Shown here: positions 1-8,808 of the stretch, piece after piece
How the letters are laid out: each line of letters begins with the position of its first letter
Numbering within the stretch: the stretch's first letter is position 1
DNA from: Flavobacterium sp. J49
Lineage (GTDB): Bacteria > Bacteroidota > Bacteroidia > Flavobacteriales > Flavobacteriaceae
Direction of reading: 5' to 3'
Assembly: GCF_011742145.1 (NCBI RefSeq)
Contig: NZ_JAAQQU010000105.1
Span: 310,001 to 374,000 of the forward strand
Length of the DNA: 64,000 nucleotides
The notes under the pieces: model-generated
Database searches by the model: none
What the model saw: only the letters and a program-made list of their open reading frames with translations
Told to the model about the DNA's origin: nothing
Translations under genes and position numbers: made by a program

Positions 1-378
1 ATTTCTATTGCGATAGTTTTGGGTAAAGGATACGAATCGGCCGATGATTGGGCGGCACTTTTTGCTTCCGGATTTATTTTATACAACAGTTATTTGATTT
101 TCAGACCGGCTTTGGGCGAAATTATGGATGAGCATTTGTATGATGATTTAATTCTGGACATCCGAAAAGTTTCCCATCAAGTGCAAGGCGTGATTGATAC
201 CGAAAAATGTTTCATCAGAAAGGCAGGCATGAAATACCACGTTGACCTCCATGCGACGGTTGAAGCCAACATTACCGTAAAAGAAGGACACGATATTGCG
301 CATTTACTTAAAGATACTTTACGAAAAGAAATCCCACAACTGGGACATGTTTTGATCCATATTGAACCCAATGAATAA
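1..378 (+). CDS. Cation diffusion facilitator transporter, C-terminal part (5' truncated by window edge)
   Basis: The reading frame is open from the first base, so the N-terminal half lies outside the window. What remains is the end of the last membrane segment, a conserved stretch around RPALGEIMDEH, and the cytoplasmic dimerisation domain, with features such as YHVDLHATVEAN and a C-terminal HVLIHIEPNE typical of CDF (COG0053) proteins. Family members export Zn2+, Fe2+, Mn2+ or Co2+ across the inner membrane in exchange for protons. The metal cannot be assigned without the missing transmembrane residues. The gene end overlaps the start of gap by 8 bp, which suggests co-transcription. Confidence 0.85.
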   Translation: MSIAIVLGKGYESADDWAALFASGFILYNSYLIFRPALGEIMDEHLYDDLILDIRKVSHQVQGVIDTEKCFIRKAGMKYHVDLHATVEANITVKEGHDIAHLLKDTLRKEIPQLGHVLIHIEPNE

Positions 379-1366
379 CAAAACAAAAATTGCCATCAAC
401 GGTTTCGGAAGAATCGGGAGAAATGTATTCCGTTTGCTTTTAAACCATCCCTCAATTGAAGTAGTCGCCATCAATGACATTGCCGACAATCGCACGATGG
501 CGCATTTAATCAAATACGACAGCATACACGGCGTTTTGCCTTATGACGTTTCATTTGATGAGGATTCCATTATTGTAAACGGAACACATTATGTCTTTTT
601 TCACGAAAAAGAAATCAGCAAACTCCAGTGGAACGATATTGATTTTGTGGTGGAATGTACCGGCAAATACAAAACCTTTGAAGACATCAATCAACATATA
701 TTGTCCGGAGCCAAAAGAGTGATTCTTTCCGCACCGAGCGAAGTGCCGGAGATCAAAACTGTAGTTTTAGGAGTAAACGAAAATATTCTTGACGGTACAG
801 AATTAATCGTTTCCAACGCCAGTTGTACCACCAATAATGCTGCACCGATGATTAAAGTAATCAACGAATTGTGTGGCATTGAACAAGCTTATATTACCAC
901 TGTTCACTCCTACACTACGGATCAAAGTCTGCATGACCAACCCCATAAAGATTTGAGGCGGGCACGTGGTGCCAGTCAGTCGATTGTCCCAACCACAACC
1001 GGTGCCGCTAAAGCACTAACCAAAATTTTTCCCGAAATGGAAGGCAAAATCGGTGGCAGTGGCATTCGTGTCCCGGTGCCCGATGGTTCCTTAACAGACA
1101 TTACCTGCTATGTCAAAAAACAAGTGACTATTGAACAAATCAATAGCGCTTTCAAAACAGCCTCAGAAACCAAGTTGAAGGGAATTCTGGCTTATACCGA
1201 AGATCCTATTGTTTCCGTTGACATTTTAGGCAACCAAAACTCTTGTCTGTTTGATGCGCAACTGACCTCTGTGATTGATAAAATGGTAAAAGTCGTGGGT
1301 TGGTACGACAACGAAATAGGCTATTCTTCCCGAATTATTGATCTAATAATTTTGTTAAAAAAATAA
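371..1366 (+). CDS. gap: Glyceraldehyde-3-phosphate dehydrogenase, type I
   Basis: This 331-residue enzyme oxidises glyceraldehyde-3-phosphate to 1,3-bisphosphoglycerate with NAD(P) in glycolysis or gluconeogenesis. The N-terminal Rossmann motif INGFGRIGRNVFR is present. The catalytic cysteine is C152 in SNASCTTN, and the assisting histidine is H179 in TTVHSYT. The C-terminal WYDNEIGYS motif is intact. I chose the ATG at 371 rather than an upstream in-frame TTG at 362 because the Rossmann motif then begins at the usual distance from the start. The residues after SNASCTTN read NAAP rather than the common CLAP, a variation seen in family members. The start overlaps the end of the CDF gene. Flavobacteria often carry two gap paralogues; which one this is cannot be told here. 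Confidence 0.95.
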   Translation: MNNKTKIAINGFGRIGRNVFRLLLNHPSIEVVAINDIADNRTMAHLIKYDSIHGVLPYDVSFDEDSIIVNGTHYVFFHEKEISKLQWNDIDFVVECTGKYKTFEDINQHILSGAKRVILSAPSEVPEIKTVVLGVNENILDGTELIVSNASCTTNNAAPMIKVINELCGIEQAYITTVHSYTTDQSLHDQPHKDLRRARGASQSIVPTTTGAAKALTKIFPEMEGKIGGSGIRVPVPDGSLTDITCYVKKQVTIEQINSAFKTASETKLKGILAYTEDPIVSVDILGNQNSCLFDAQLTSVIDKMVKVVGWYDNEIGYSSRIIDLIILLKK

Positions 1367-1372
1367 ATTCGC

Positions 1373-1380
1373 TACATTTA
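1373..1380 (+). promoter_or_regulatory. Possible -7 element for the hybrid kinase
   Basis: TACATTTA matches the Bacteroidetes -7 consensus TAnnTTTG at all but the last position. It lies 32 bp before the kinase ATG. No clear -33 element was seen. Confidence 0.3.
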
Positions 1381-1412
1381 TAGCCCTGAATCCTATAAAA
1401 TCCTGCAAATTT

Positions 1413-3581
1413 ATGAGATGGTTATTGCTATTATTACTATTTCAAACCTATAGTTTCGGACAACGAAAAGCTGCTGTCTCTTCTGACAGTATAACGTATT
1501 ACATTGACTTAGCCAATTTCAACAAAAAAATCAACAACTACAAATCGTCACTTTACTTTTCTCAAAAGGCGATAAACTATGCCCAATTAAAAGGAAATAC
1601 CAAACAAAAATCTGATGCTTTATATTCTTTGGGTTCAACTTATTTCGAACTGAAGAAATACGAAGATGCCGTTGACTTTTTTTCTAAATGTGCAGCTTTA
1701 TTGAGCACTATTCAACCAACCAGCCAACAAGCCATTTGCTATTATAACATGGGAATGTGTTACATGAATATGGATGATTTTCCAAAAGCCGAACACAATT
1801 TTAACAAAGCGCAAGCCGTATATAATATTTTAAGAATTGATGCATCTGAACCATTAAAACTTCAAAAAGGAATATTGTACAAAGCCAAAGGCAAAACCGA
1901 ATTGGCTGCAAAATTATTCAATCAAATTGTCTCAAAACCTGATATTGAAGACATTTACAAAACCAAAGCCGAAGCGTTGTATCAATTGGGTACCATAGAA
2001 GAAAACCTGAACCACAACAATTTAGCATTAAATTATTACAATCGCGCCTTGGCATTAAACAACCGAAGTAAAAACTTAGACCAAAAAGCAGCTATTTTAC
2101 TATCGTTGAGCAGAACCAATGAGAAACTTTTAGATTTAAAAAAATCCCATGCATATTTGAAAGAGCATTTAACCTTAAAAGACAGTCTGTTTGAGGCAAG
2201 CCAACAAAAGCTTGACGCCAATGATTATCAGGAATTCAAGGAAAGTGAGCGCATGAAGGCCATCGAACAAATGACCAAAGAAAGTGAAGCCCAAAAAAGA
2301 ACCAACAGGTTCGTAAAGTTGATTAGTATACTGGCCATTTCTCTAATCTCAATTTTATCGCTCTTGAGTTTGTCATTGTACAAAAACAACATCATCAGAA
2401 CAAGGTCAAATGACCTTTTGAAAGAAAAAAATCTGGAACTACAAATCGCCAAAGAAAAAGCAGAAAAAGCGTCTAAAGCCAGAGCTGAATTCCTTTCCAC
2501 CGTCAGTCACGAACTCAGAACACCACTTAATGCAATCAACGGAATTACTCATTTACTCATTGAAGACAATCCGAAACAAACCCAATTGCATTATCTGAAT
2601 TCGTTAAAATTTTCCGGAAATTACCTGTTGACTTTTATCAATGAAATCCTGGAAATCAACCGTATTGACTCCAGTAATATTGAAATTGAATACATCGATT
2701 TTAATCTGAAAAAATTGTTGCTCGACATTCAAAATTCGATGACTGAAATTGCTTCCAAAAACAACAACAAATTCACTTTGGAGATTGACCAAAACATACC
2801 GGAAGTCTTATTGGGCGACCCGACCAAACTTTCCCAAATCTTTATCAATTTAATCAATAACGCTTTGAAGTTTACCCAAAACGGTGAAGTGACTGTTATA
2901 GCTCAATTGGTTGAAAGTGGCAATGATTTTTCCCGAATAAATTTTGCCATCAACGACACCGGAATCGGAATTCCGGAAGAAAAACAGGAAACCATTTTTG
3001 ACAGTTTTTCACAAGGTTCCATCGAAATCAACCGAAAGTACGGCGGAACCGGATTAGGCTTGACCATCGTAAAAAAACTGGTGGACTTGTTAGGCGGAGA
3101 AATCGGATTGAAAAGTGAAGTCGGCGTTGGAACTTGTTTTGCCTTTGAACTCAACTTGCTCAATGGATCAAAAGAAATAAAACCTGAAAAGCCAAAACCT
3201 TACTCCGATGCGGTATTGATTGATAAAAATATTTTGGTAGTGGAAGACAACAAAATCAATCAAATGGTTACCAAGAAAATGCTCGAAAACAAAGGCATGA
3301 AGTGTAAAATTATCGACAATGGAGAAGAAGCCATTGAGGTAATGAAAGCGGCAAATGATTTCGACTTGGTTTTAATGGATGTCCATTTACCGGGAATCAA
3401 CGGGACTATTGCCACCCAAAACATTCGCGAATTCAATACCAAAACACCTATTATAGCCTTAACTGCAATTTCATTAAATGAAAACAGAGAAATACTTTTG
3501 TCCTTCGGAATGACTGATGTCATCACCAAACCATTTGAACCGGAAAATTTCTATCGGGTAATTGCGATGAACTTGGTTTAA
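1413..3581 (+). CDS. TPR-containing hybrid histidine kinase with C-terminal receiver
   Basis: The 722-residue protein starts with a signal peptide ending near FGQ (residues 1-16). A tetratricopeptide-repeat sensor region follows (about 25-280) and is predicted to be periplasmic. One transmembrane helix lies around residues 297-322, followed by a short coiled coil. The HisKA domain carries the phosphoacceptor H366 in SHELRTPLNAI. The ATPase domain shows an N box (NLINNALKFT), G1 (NDTGIGIPEE) and G2 (GGTGLGLTIVKK). The receiver domain (about 610-722) carries the phosphoacceptor D656 in LMDVHLPG. Phosphate would pass from His to Asp in the same protein; an HPt partner would be needed for output and none is nearby. 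The signal is unknown. The 3' end overlaps the convergent PNP gene by 4 bp. Confidence 0.92.
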   Translation: MRWLLLLLLFQTYSFGQRKAAVSSDSITYYIDLANFNKKINNYKSSLYFSQKAINYAQLKGNTKQKSDALYSLGSTYFELKKYEDAVDFFSKCAALLSTIQPTSQQAICYYNMGMCYMNMDDFPKAEHNFNKAQAVYNILRIDASEPLKLQKGILYKAKGKTELAAKLFNQIVSKPDIEDIYKTKAEALYQLGTIEENLNHNNLALNYYNRALALNNRSKNLDQKAAILLSLSRTNEKLLDLKKSHAYLKEHLTLKDSLFEASQQKLDANDYQEFKESERMKAIEQMTKESEAQKRTNRFVKLISILAISLISILSLLSLSLYKNNIIRTRSNDLLKEKNLELQIAKEKAEKASKARAEFLSTVSHELRTPLNAINGITHLLIEDNPKQTQLHYLNSLKFSGNYLLTFINEILEINRIDSSNIEIEYIDFNLKKLLLDIQNSMTEIASKNNNKFTLEIDQNIPEVLLGDPTKLSQIFINLINNALKFTQNGEVTVIAQLVESGNDFSRINFAINDTGIGIPEEKQETIFDSFSQGSIEINRKYGGTGLGLTIVKKLVDLLGGEIGLKSEVGVGTCFAFELNLLNGSKEIKPEKPKPYSDAVLIDKNILVVEDNKINQMVTKKMLENKGMKCKIIDNGEEAIEVMKAANDFDLVLMDVHLPGINGTIATQNIREFNTKTPIIALTAISLNENREILLSFGMTDVITKPFEPENFYRVIAMNLV

Positions 3582-4390
3582 TATTGAAGAATAAGTTCTT
3601 TAATCAAATGTCTGACTTTAGGTTCGGCACCTCTAGCGGCTTTTAAAACTTCTTCATGGGTAATACTTTCCAAGTGTTCTTCACTGCCAATATCCGTAAT
3701 CACCGAAATACCGAAAGTCTCTAATTCCATGTGACGCGCTACAATTACTTCGGGAACGGTTGACATTCCGACACAATCTGCACCAAGCACTTTGACCATT
3801 TTGTATTCGTGTAAGGTTTCAAAAGTTGGCCCTTGTAAACCAAGATAAACCCCATCATGCACTTCAATATCAGAAGCTTTGGCAATTTCTTTAATCTTGG
3901 CTATCATTTTCGGGCTGTAAGGCTCGCTCATATTGACAAAACGCGGTCCGAAACGGCTATCGTTTTTCCCTCTTAAAGGATGTTCGGGCATCATATTGAT
4001 GTGATCGGTAATAATGGCAATAGAACCTACTTTATAATTTGGATTCACACCACCAGATGCATTGGAAACAACCAATTTGGTTACTCCTATATATTTCATT
4101 ACTCTCACCGGAAACGTAACTTCCTGCATTGAATAACCCTCATAATAATGAAATCTGCCTTGCATGGCCACGACTTTTTTATTGCCTATGGTGCCAAAGA
4201 CCAAAGCGCCTTTATGTCCTTCAACGGTTGAAACCGGAAAATTGGGGATTTCGTTATACGGCAAAGTGAATTCCACTTTGATATCATCGGTAAAACTACC
4301 CAATCCGGAACCTAAAATCACACCGTATTCCGGCGTAAAGTTGGTTTTCCCCTTTATATAATTAACGGTTTCTTGTACTAGTTCCCACAT
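3578..4390 (-). CDS. Purine-nucleoside phosphorylase (trimeric PNP family)
   Basis: The 270-residue protein cleaves purine nucleosides with phosphate to the free base and ribose-1-phosphate in purine salvage (EC 2.4.2.1). Family signatures are visible: the phosphate loop GVILGSGLGSF near residue 25, GRFHYYEGYS near residue 80, the base-site region VSNASGGVNP, and VGMSTVPEVIVARH near residue 205. The length is normal. Its start lies inside the end of lpxK (29-bp overlap), so lpxK and this gene are probably one transcript. Confidence 0.94.
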   Translation of the reverse strand: MWELVQETVNYIKGKTNFTPEYGVILGSGLGSFTDDIKVEFTLPYNEIPNFPVSTVEGHKGALVFGTIGNKKVVAMQGRFHYYEGYSMQEVTFPVRVMKYIGVTKLVVSNASGGVNPNYKVGSIAIITDHINMMPEHPLRGKNDSRFGPRFVNMSEPYSPKMIAKIKEIAKASDIEVHDGVYLGLQGPTFETLHEYKMVKVLGADCVGMSTVPEVIVARHMELETFGISVITDIGSEEHLESITHEEVLKAARGAEPKVRHLIKELILQY

Positions 4391-5381
4391 AGTCTAAAAT
4401 AGTTTGGTCAAAAGTATTGCTGTGGTTTATCAGCTCACTTTTTATTGGTAAATAATATAACTGTGCTGCTAAATTTGCAGCCTGCAAACGTACAAAATCC
4501 TTTTCGGTTGTCACGATAATTTTTTCGTTTGCCTGACTTTTAATGTTTGAAATATCGCCTTCGCTAAAATGATGGTGGTCCGGAAAAGTCATCACTACAT
4601 CACTTCCGGATTGCAAAAAATCAAAAAACGGTTTTGGCTTGGCAATTCCGGCCAATAATAATTTTTCTTTAGATTTTACTTCAGTTACTTCCAAATTGGC
4701 TGACTCATTATAAACCTTACCATCATACTCTACACGGCTAAAGAAAACAGGCACATTCAACCCAATCTTCTTTTTGATATTTTCCTGTGCAAGTTCGGTA
4801 ATGTCAGACGGACATTTGGTGACAATTATCATGTGAGCTCTTTTGGCACCGGTTCGGCTCTCACGAAGATTGCCTGTTGGCAACATATAATCATCGCAAA
4901 ACAAATCGCCATAAGCCGTCAAGAGAATATAAAATCCTGCCTTTACCTTTCGGTGTTGATAGGCATCATCCAGTAAAATGACTTCCGGTTTGTCTTTTTG
5001 GGCTAATAATTGTGTAATTCCGTTTCGTCTGTCAGCATCTACAGCCACTTGAACTTGCGGAAATTTATGGAAATATTGAAACGGTTCATCACCAAGGATT
5101 GCCGCATTGGTATTGGCATCCGCCAAAATAAAACCCTTCGATTTTCTTTTGTAGCCGCGACTCAAAGTCGCCACTTTATAATGAGGAGAAAGTAACCGAA
5201 TCAAGTACTCAATCTGAGGTGTTTTACCGGTTCCGCCAACGCTTAGATTTCCAACAGCAATAATCGGAATGTCGAAAGAATACGATTTTAGTATACCTTT
5301 ATCGTAAAGATAATTTCTAACAGCAGTGATAAAGCCATACAGTATGGCCAAAGGGAAAAGTAATTTTCGCAACAAAATCAT
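4362..5381 (-). CDS. lpxK: Tetraacyldisaccharide 4'-kinase
   Basis: The 339-residue membrane-associated kinase phosphorylates the 4' position of the lipid A disaccharide to make lipid IVA. An N-terminal hydrophobic helix (about residues 5-22) anchors it to the inner membrane. The Walker A motif GNLSVGGTGKTP lies near residues 43-54. LSRGYKRKSKG and LLDDAYQHRKV follow, as in LpxK. The start codon is only 4 nt from a promoter-like element, so the mRNA may be leaderless. The gene overlaps the downstream PNP gene. Confidence 0.94.
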   Translation of the reverse strand: MILLRKLLFPLAILYGFITAVRNYLYDKGILKSYSFDIPIIAVGNLSVGGTGKTPQIEYLIRLLSPHYKVATLSRGYKRKSKGFILADANTNAAILGDEPFQYFHKFPQVQVAVDADRRNGITQLLAQKDKPEVILLDDAYQHRKVKAGFYILLTAYGDLFCDDYMLPTGNLRESRTGAKRAHMIIVTKCPSDITELAQENIKKKIGLNVPVFFSRVEYDGKVYNESANLEVTEVKSKEKLLLAGIAKPKPFFDFLQSGSDVVMTFPDHHHFSEGDISNIKSQANEKIIVTTEKDFVRLQAANLAAQLYYLPIKSELINHSNTFDQTILDYVGTSTRNR

Positions 5382-5385
5382 AGTA

Positions 5386-5393
5386 CGAAAGTA
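5386..5393 (-). promoter_or_regulatory. Promoter-like -7 element of lpxK
   Basis: On the minus strand the sequence reads TACTTTCG, one mismatch from TAnnTTTG, and ends 4 nt before the lpxK ATG. The same octamer sits at the same distance before dnaB. This geometry would give a leaderless or nearly leaderless transcript. Confidence 0.4.
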
Positions 5394-5402
5394 ACGATTT
5401 TT

Positions 5403-5410
5403 TATCTTTG
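5403..5410 (+). promoter_or_regulatory. -7 promoter element of the 5439 gene
   Basis: TATCTTTG is a perfect match to the Bacteroidetes -7 consensus TAnnTTTG. It lies 28 bp before the ATG at 5439 and diverges from the lpxK promoter. Confidence 0.55.
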
Positions 5411-5438
5411 AATGAAAATATTACAGTTCCAATAACTA

Positions 5439-6008
5439 ATGAAACTACACAGCCTGCATTTTCTCTTAGGGTTTCTGTTCCTCACCTCATTCTCTTTTTC
5501 TCAAGAAACAGACAATACGGCTATACTCAAAATCATTTTTACCAAATACTACAAGAACGAAAAAGTAATCGCCAAAAACAGATTGCAGCTCCTGAGTTTT
5601 TATTGCAACAAAGCGCCCAACAACGAAGAAGTTTTGGAAGTCATTGCGGGAAATGAATTGCTGAAAAAACACAACACCGAAATCAAAAAACAAATTGTAA
5701 TCGACATTAATGAAGATTGGTCTAAAGAATACAACCTGTTATTTGACAACCAAAATCAGTATTTAAAAAGTAAAGTCAATACCTGTTTGTCGCTCGAAGA
5801 ATTTCAAAAAGTCTCCAAACAATATGGCGAAAACAACCAACGTTTGCTCATCGTTAACAAGCCGATTTACTTTGCCAAAAACCAATACGCTTTAGTAAAA
5901 GTGGCATTCTACCGAAGCATCGAACACAACAGCGGCCGATTTTTATTGCTCGAAAAAGTCAATAACGAATGGTTAATTAAAGAATACTTAAACGAATGGG
6001 CAACTTAA
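5439..6008 (+). CDS. Secreted protein of unknown function
   Basis: I do not recognise this 189-residue protein. It has a clear signal peptide (residues 1-20, cleavage after FSFS or FSQ), so it is exported to the periplasm or beyond. The mature part is Lys/Asn/Glu-rich and mostly soluble, with a single Cys pair (about residues 50 and 112). The end (LLLEKVNNEWLIKEYLNEW) resembles the final strands of small alpha/beta-cone folds such as NTF2-like domains, but that is only an impression. It has its own consensus promoter and is followed after 24 bp by the Nif3-like gene. Confidence 0.75.
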   Translation: MKLHSLHFLLGFLFLTSFSFSQETDNTAILKIIFTKYYKNEKVIAKNRLQLLSFYCNKAPNNEEVLEVIAGNELLKKHNTEIKKQIVIDINEDWSKEYNLLFDNQNQYLKSKVNTCLSLEEFQKVSKQYGENNQRLLIVNKPIYFAKNQYALVKVAFYRSIEHNSGRFLLLEKVNNEWLIKEYLNEWAT

Positions 6009-6032
6009 TTAGTGCTCAGTTAGAAAAACAAT

Positions 6033-7127
6033 ATGAAAATAAAAGAAATACTCTCAGTTTTAGAAGAAATGGCGCCTTTGGCCTATGCCGAAGATTTTGA
6101 CAATGTTGGCTTGTTGGTTGGTGATGCCGATGCCGAAGCGACCGGAATCTTAGTTTGCCACGATGCTTTGGAAAGCGTAATCGAAGAAGCCATTGCTAAA
6201 AAATGCAACTTTGTCGTTTGCTTCCATCCTATTATCTTTTCAGGATTGAAGAAAATTACGGGCAAAAATTATGTCGAGCGCACCGTACTCAAAGCCATCA
6301 AAAACGATATTGCCATTTATGCGGTTCATACGGCTTTGGACAATCACAAACACGGGGTGAATAAAATCTTCTGCGATGCTTTGGGCTTGACCCAAACCAA
6401 AATTTTGGTGCCCAAGAAAAACTTTATTCAAAAACTCGTTACTTATACAATTCCCGAAAATGTAGAAACCCTACGCAACGCCTTGTTCGACGCCGGAGCC
6501 GGAAAAATCGGCAACTATGAAGATTGCAGTTTTAACTCCAAAGGTATCGGCACTTATATGGGTAACGAAGACAGCAATCCCGAGGTTGGTGAACGCTTCG
6601 AATTTGTAGAGAATGAGGAAATCAAAATCGAAGTGACTTTTGAAAAACATCTGCAGTCCAAAGTACTCAAAGCACTATTCTCCAATCATGTATATGAAGA
6701 AGTCGCTTACGAAATTTACGAGCTCCAAAATCAACACCAAAATATAGGCTTGGGAATGATAGGCGAACTAGATAAACCCATGAGCGAAGCAGATTTCTTA
6801 GCTTTTGTCAAAGATAAAATGCAATGCGGCGGTATTCGCCACAGCGCTTTATTAGGCCAATCAATCAAAAAAGTAGCCGTACTTGGCGGATCGGGAAGCT
6901 TTGCTATCCCAAATGCCAAACAAGCCGGAGCCGATATTTTCCTTACGGCTGATTTGAAATACCATAACTTTTATGAAGCCGAAAACCAACTGGTTTTAGC
7001 CGACATCGGGCACTTTGAAAGCGAAAGATTTACAAAAAATTATATTGTTGATTTTCTTAAGAAAAAAATCCTTAATTTTGCCATCATTTTTTCGGAAGAA
7101 AATACAAATCCAGTTAAGTACTTATAA
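6033..7127 (+). CDS. Nif3-like dinuclear metal-centre protein
   Basis: The 364-residue protein belongs to the NIF3/YqgO (DUF34) family, which forms hexameric toroids with a two-metal site. One reported activity in some members is GTP cyclohydrolase 1 type 2-like, but the physiological role is uncertain. The metal-ligand motifs are visible: CFHPIIFSGLKKI near residue 63, AVHTALDN near residue 97, and the C-terminal ADIGHFESERF. The length shows the extended form, with an inserted PII-like domain between the two halves (about residues 135-235), as in B. subtilis YqfO. It is followed after 3 bp by the COG1579 gene, a flavobacterial neighbourhood. Confidence 0.9.
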   Translation: MKIKEILSVLEEMAPLAYAEDFDNVGLLVGDADAEATGILVCHDALESVIEEAIAKKCNFVVCFHPIIFSGLKKITGKNYVERTVLKAIKNDIAIYAVHTALDNHKHGVNKIFCDALGLTQTKILVPKKNFIQKLVTYTIPENVETLRNALFDAGAGKIGNYEDCSFNSKGIGTYMGNEDSNPEVGERFEFVENEEIKIEVTFEKHLQSKVLKALFSNHVYEEVAYEIYELQNQHQNIGLGMIGELDKPMSEADFLAFVKDKMQCGGIRHSALLGQSIKKVAVLGGSGSFAIPNAKQAGADIFLTADLKYHNFYEAENQLVLADIGHFESERFTKNYIVDFLKKKILNFAIIFSEENTNPVKYL

Positions 7128-7130
7128 AAT

Positions 7131-7910
7131 ATGGCGACTACAAAAGAACTAAGTGTTGAAGACAAATTAAGAGCTATCTACGACTTACAAATCATAGATA
7201 CAAGAATTGATGAAATCAGAAACGTTAGAGGAGAATTACCTTTAGAAGTGGAAGATTTAGAAGATGAAGTTACTGGTTTGAGCACTCGTTTAGATAAATT
7301 AAAAAGCGATTTGGTTACCATTGAAGACCAAATTAAAACTAAAAAAAGTGCCATCGAAGAGCATCAAGCGGCCATCAAAAAATACACCGAGCAACAAAAA
7401 AATGTTCGTAACAACAGAGAATTCAACTCTTTGACTAAAGAAGTAGAGTTCCAGGAATTGGAAATCCAATTGGCTGAAAAACAAATTAAAGAACTAAAAG
7501 CTTCTATCGAACACAAAAAAGAAGTGATTGCCAGTTCTAAAGAAAAATTAGACCAAAAATCTTCTCACTTAAAACACAAAAAAGCAGAGTTGAACGACAT
7601 CATGGCCGAAACCCAAAAAGAAGAAAACTTCTTAATGGAAAAATCAGCCGAGTTTGAAGCGCAAATCGAAGAGAGATTATTGGCAGCTTACAAAAGAATC
7701 CGTTCAAGTGTTCGCAACGGTTTAGCAGTAGTATCAATTGAGCGTGGTGCTTCGGCAGGTTCATTCTTTACGATTCCGCCACAAACACAGGTTGAAATTG
7801 CAGCCCGTAAAAAAATCATCACCGATGAGCACTCGGGAAGAATCTTAGTAGATGCCTCATTGGCCGAAGAAGAAAGAGAAAAAATGCAAAAATTATTTGC
7901 TCACCTATAA
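7131..7910 (+). CDS. COG1579-type coiled-coil protein with a cysteine-less 'zinc ribbon'
   Basis: The 259-residue protein has a long antiparallel coiled coil (about residues 30-180) and a C-terminal domain like that of the COG1579 family, whose members carry a C4 zinc ribbon. The ribbon scaffold is recognisable (ERGASAGSFFTIPPQ and ITDEHSGRILVD), but the positions that should be Cys-x-x-Cys pairs read SAGS and DEHS. There is no cysteine anywhere in the protein. The family has been linked to nucleic acid binding and, in Helicobacter (HP0958/FlgZ), to flagellar regulation. The role here is unknown. The gene directly follows the Nif3-like gene (3 bp), so the two are probably co-expressed. A strong terminator follows. 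Confidence 0.88.
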   Translation: MATTKELSVEDKLRAIYDLQIIDTRIDEIRNVRGELPLEVEDLEDEVTGLSTRLDKLKSDLVTIEDQIKTKKSAIEEHQAAIKKYTEQQKNVRNNREFNSLTKEVEFQELEIQLAEKQIKELKASIEHKKEVIASSKEKLDQKSSHLKHKKAELNDIMAETQKEENFLMEKSAEFEAQIEERLLAAYKRIRSSVRNGLAVVSIERGASAGSFFTIPPQTQVEIAARKKIITDEHSGRILVDASLAEEEREKMQKLFAHL

Positions 7911-7915
7911 TAATG

Positions 7916-7941
7916 AATCCCGACTCGCTCGGGATTTTTTT
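7916..7941 (+). terminator. Rho-independent terminator
   Basis: AATCCCGA and TCGGGATT form an 8-bp stem with a 5-nt loop, followed by seven T. It ends the Nif3/COG1579 operon, and its T tract directly abuts the next ATG. Confidence 0.85.
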
Positions 7942-8787
7942 ATGAAGAAAATCCAATACTTCTTGATCACAAAATCGGTTGGTTTATACATCAACCTCAT
8001 CAGCTATTTCCATCCGGAAAAGGCCAAACAAATCGCCTACGCCATTTTCAGCCAACCCCGAAAAGGAAAAATCAAAACCGGTAAGCTGCCCAAAACTTTA
8101 CAAAACGCCCAACAAGAAACCTTGCATTACGACGGTGAAGATTTTCAAACCTACATCTGGAAGGGTTCCGAAGAGATTATCTTGTTGCTCCACGGCTGGG
8201 AAAGCAATGCCTCGCGTTGGAAAAAGTTATTGAATCACCTAAAACCCTTAGGCAAAACCATCATCGCTATTGATGCACCGGGTCACGGATTGAGCTCCGG
8301 AAAAGAATTCAATGCGCCTCGTTATGCCGAATTCATCCACACTTTGGCCCAAAAGTACAACCCTAAAACACTCATCGGGCATTCCATCGGTGGTGCGGCC
8401 ATTACCTATTATTTACACAAATACCCCAACGACCACATCGAAAAAATCGTACTGCTCGGCGCGCCCTCAAGCTTCAAAAAAATCAGCGACAACTTTGTCG
8501 AAATTCTGAGTCTGAACAACAAAATGAAAAACCTTTTGGAACAACATTATCAGGAAAAATTCGATATCCACATCAATGATTTTGCCGGACATCTGTTTGC
8601 CCAAAACTTTCACCAAAAAGCCATCATCGCCCACGATATTCACGATAACGTAATCCTCGTAGAAGAAGGCCGAAATTATGCTTCTGCTTGGAAAAATGCC
8701 ACTTATATCGAAACCCAAGGGTTAGGTCATAGCATGCACGACAAAGAGTTGTATCAAAAAATAGTCGATTTCATTGCCGAAGCGTAA
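7942..8787 (+). CDS. Alpha/beta hydrolase
   Basis: The 281-residue protein has the alpha/beta hydrolase fold. The oxyanion-region motif LLLHGWESNASRW lies near residue 80. The nucleophile elbow is GHSIGG with S148. A candidate acid lies in HDNVILVEE and the catalytic histidine in GLGHSMHD near the end. The substrate is unknown. I chose the ATG at 7942: a longer frame opens at 7852, but it overlaps the preceding gene and the terminator. The ATG lies immediately after the terminator T tract, so there is almost no room for a separate leader. Expression may depend on read-through or on a promoter hidden inside the preceding gene. Confidence 0.85.
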   Translation: MKKIQYFLITKSVGLYINLISYFHPEKAKQIAYAIFSQPRKGKIKTGKLPKTLQNAQQETLHYDGEDFQTYIWKGSEEIILLLHGWESNASRWKKLLNHLKPLGKTIIAIDAPGHGLSSGKEFNAPRYAEFIHTLAQKYNPKTLIGHSIGGAAITYYLHKYPNDHIEKIVLLGAPSSFKKISDNFVEILSLNNKMKNLLEQHYQEKFDIHINDFAGHLFAQNFHQKAIIAHDIHDNVILVEEGRNYASAWKNATYIETQGLGHSMHDKELYQKIVDFIAEA

Positions 8788-8808
8788 AGGCTCGCGCTTA
8801 CTTGTTGT

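Noticed and set aside
362..370. TTG start for gap
   Set aside because: The ATG at 371 places the Rossmann motif at its usual distance, and three extra codons add nothing.
5408..5656. 82-residue plus-strand frame overlapping the secreted protein at 5439
   Set aside because: It is in another frame of the same region. The 5439 frame has a signal peptide and a full-length translation.
7852..7941. Upstream extension of the alpha/beta hydrolase
   Set aside because: It would overlap the COG1579 gene and the terminator; the natural N-terminus MKKIQYF begins at 7942.
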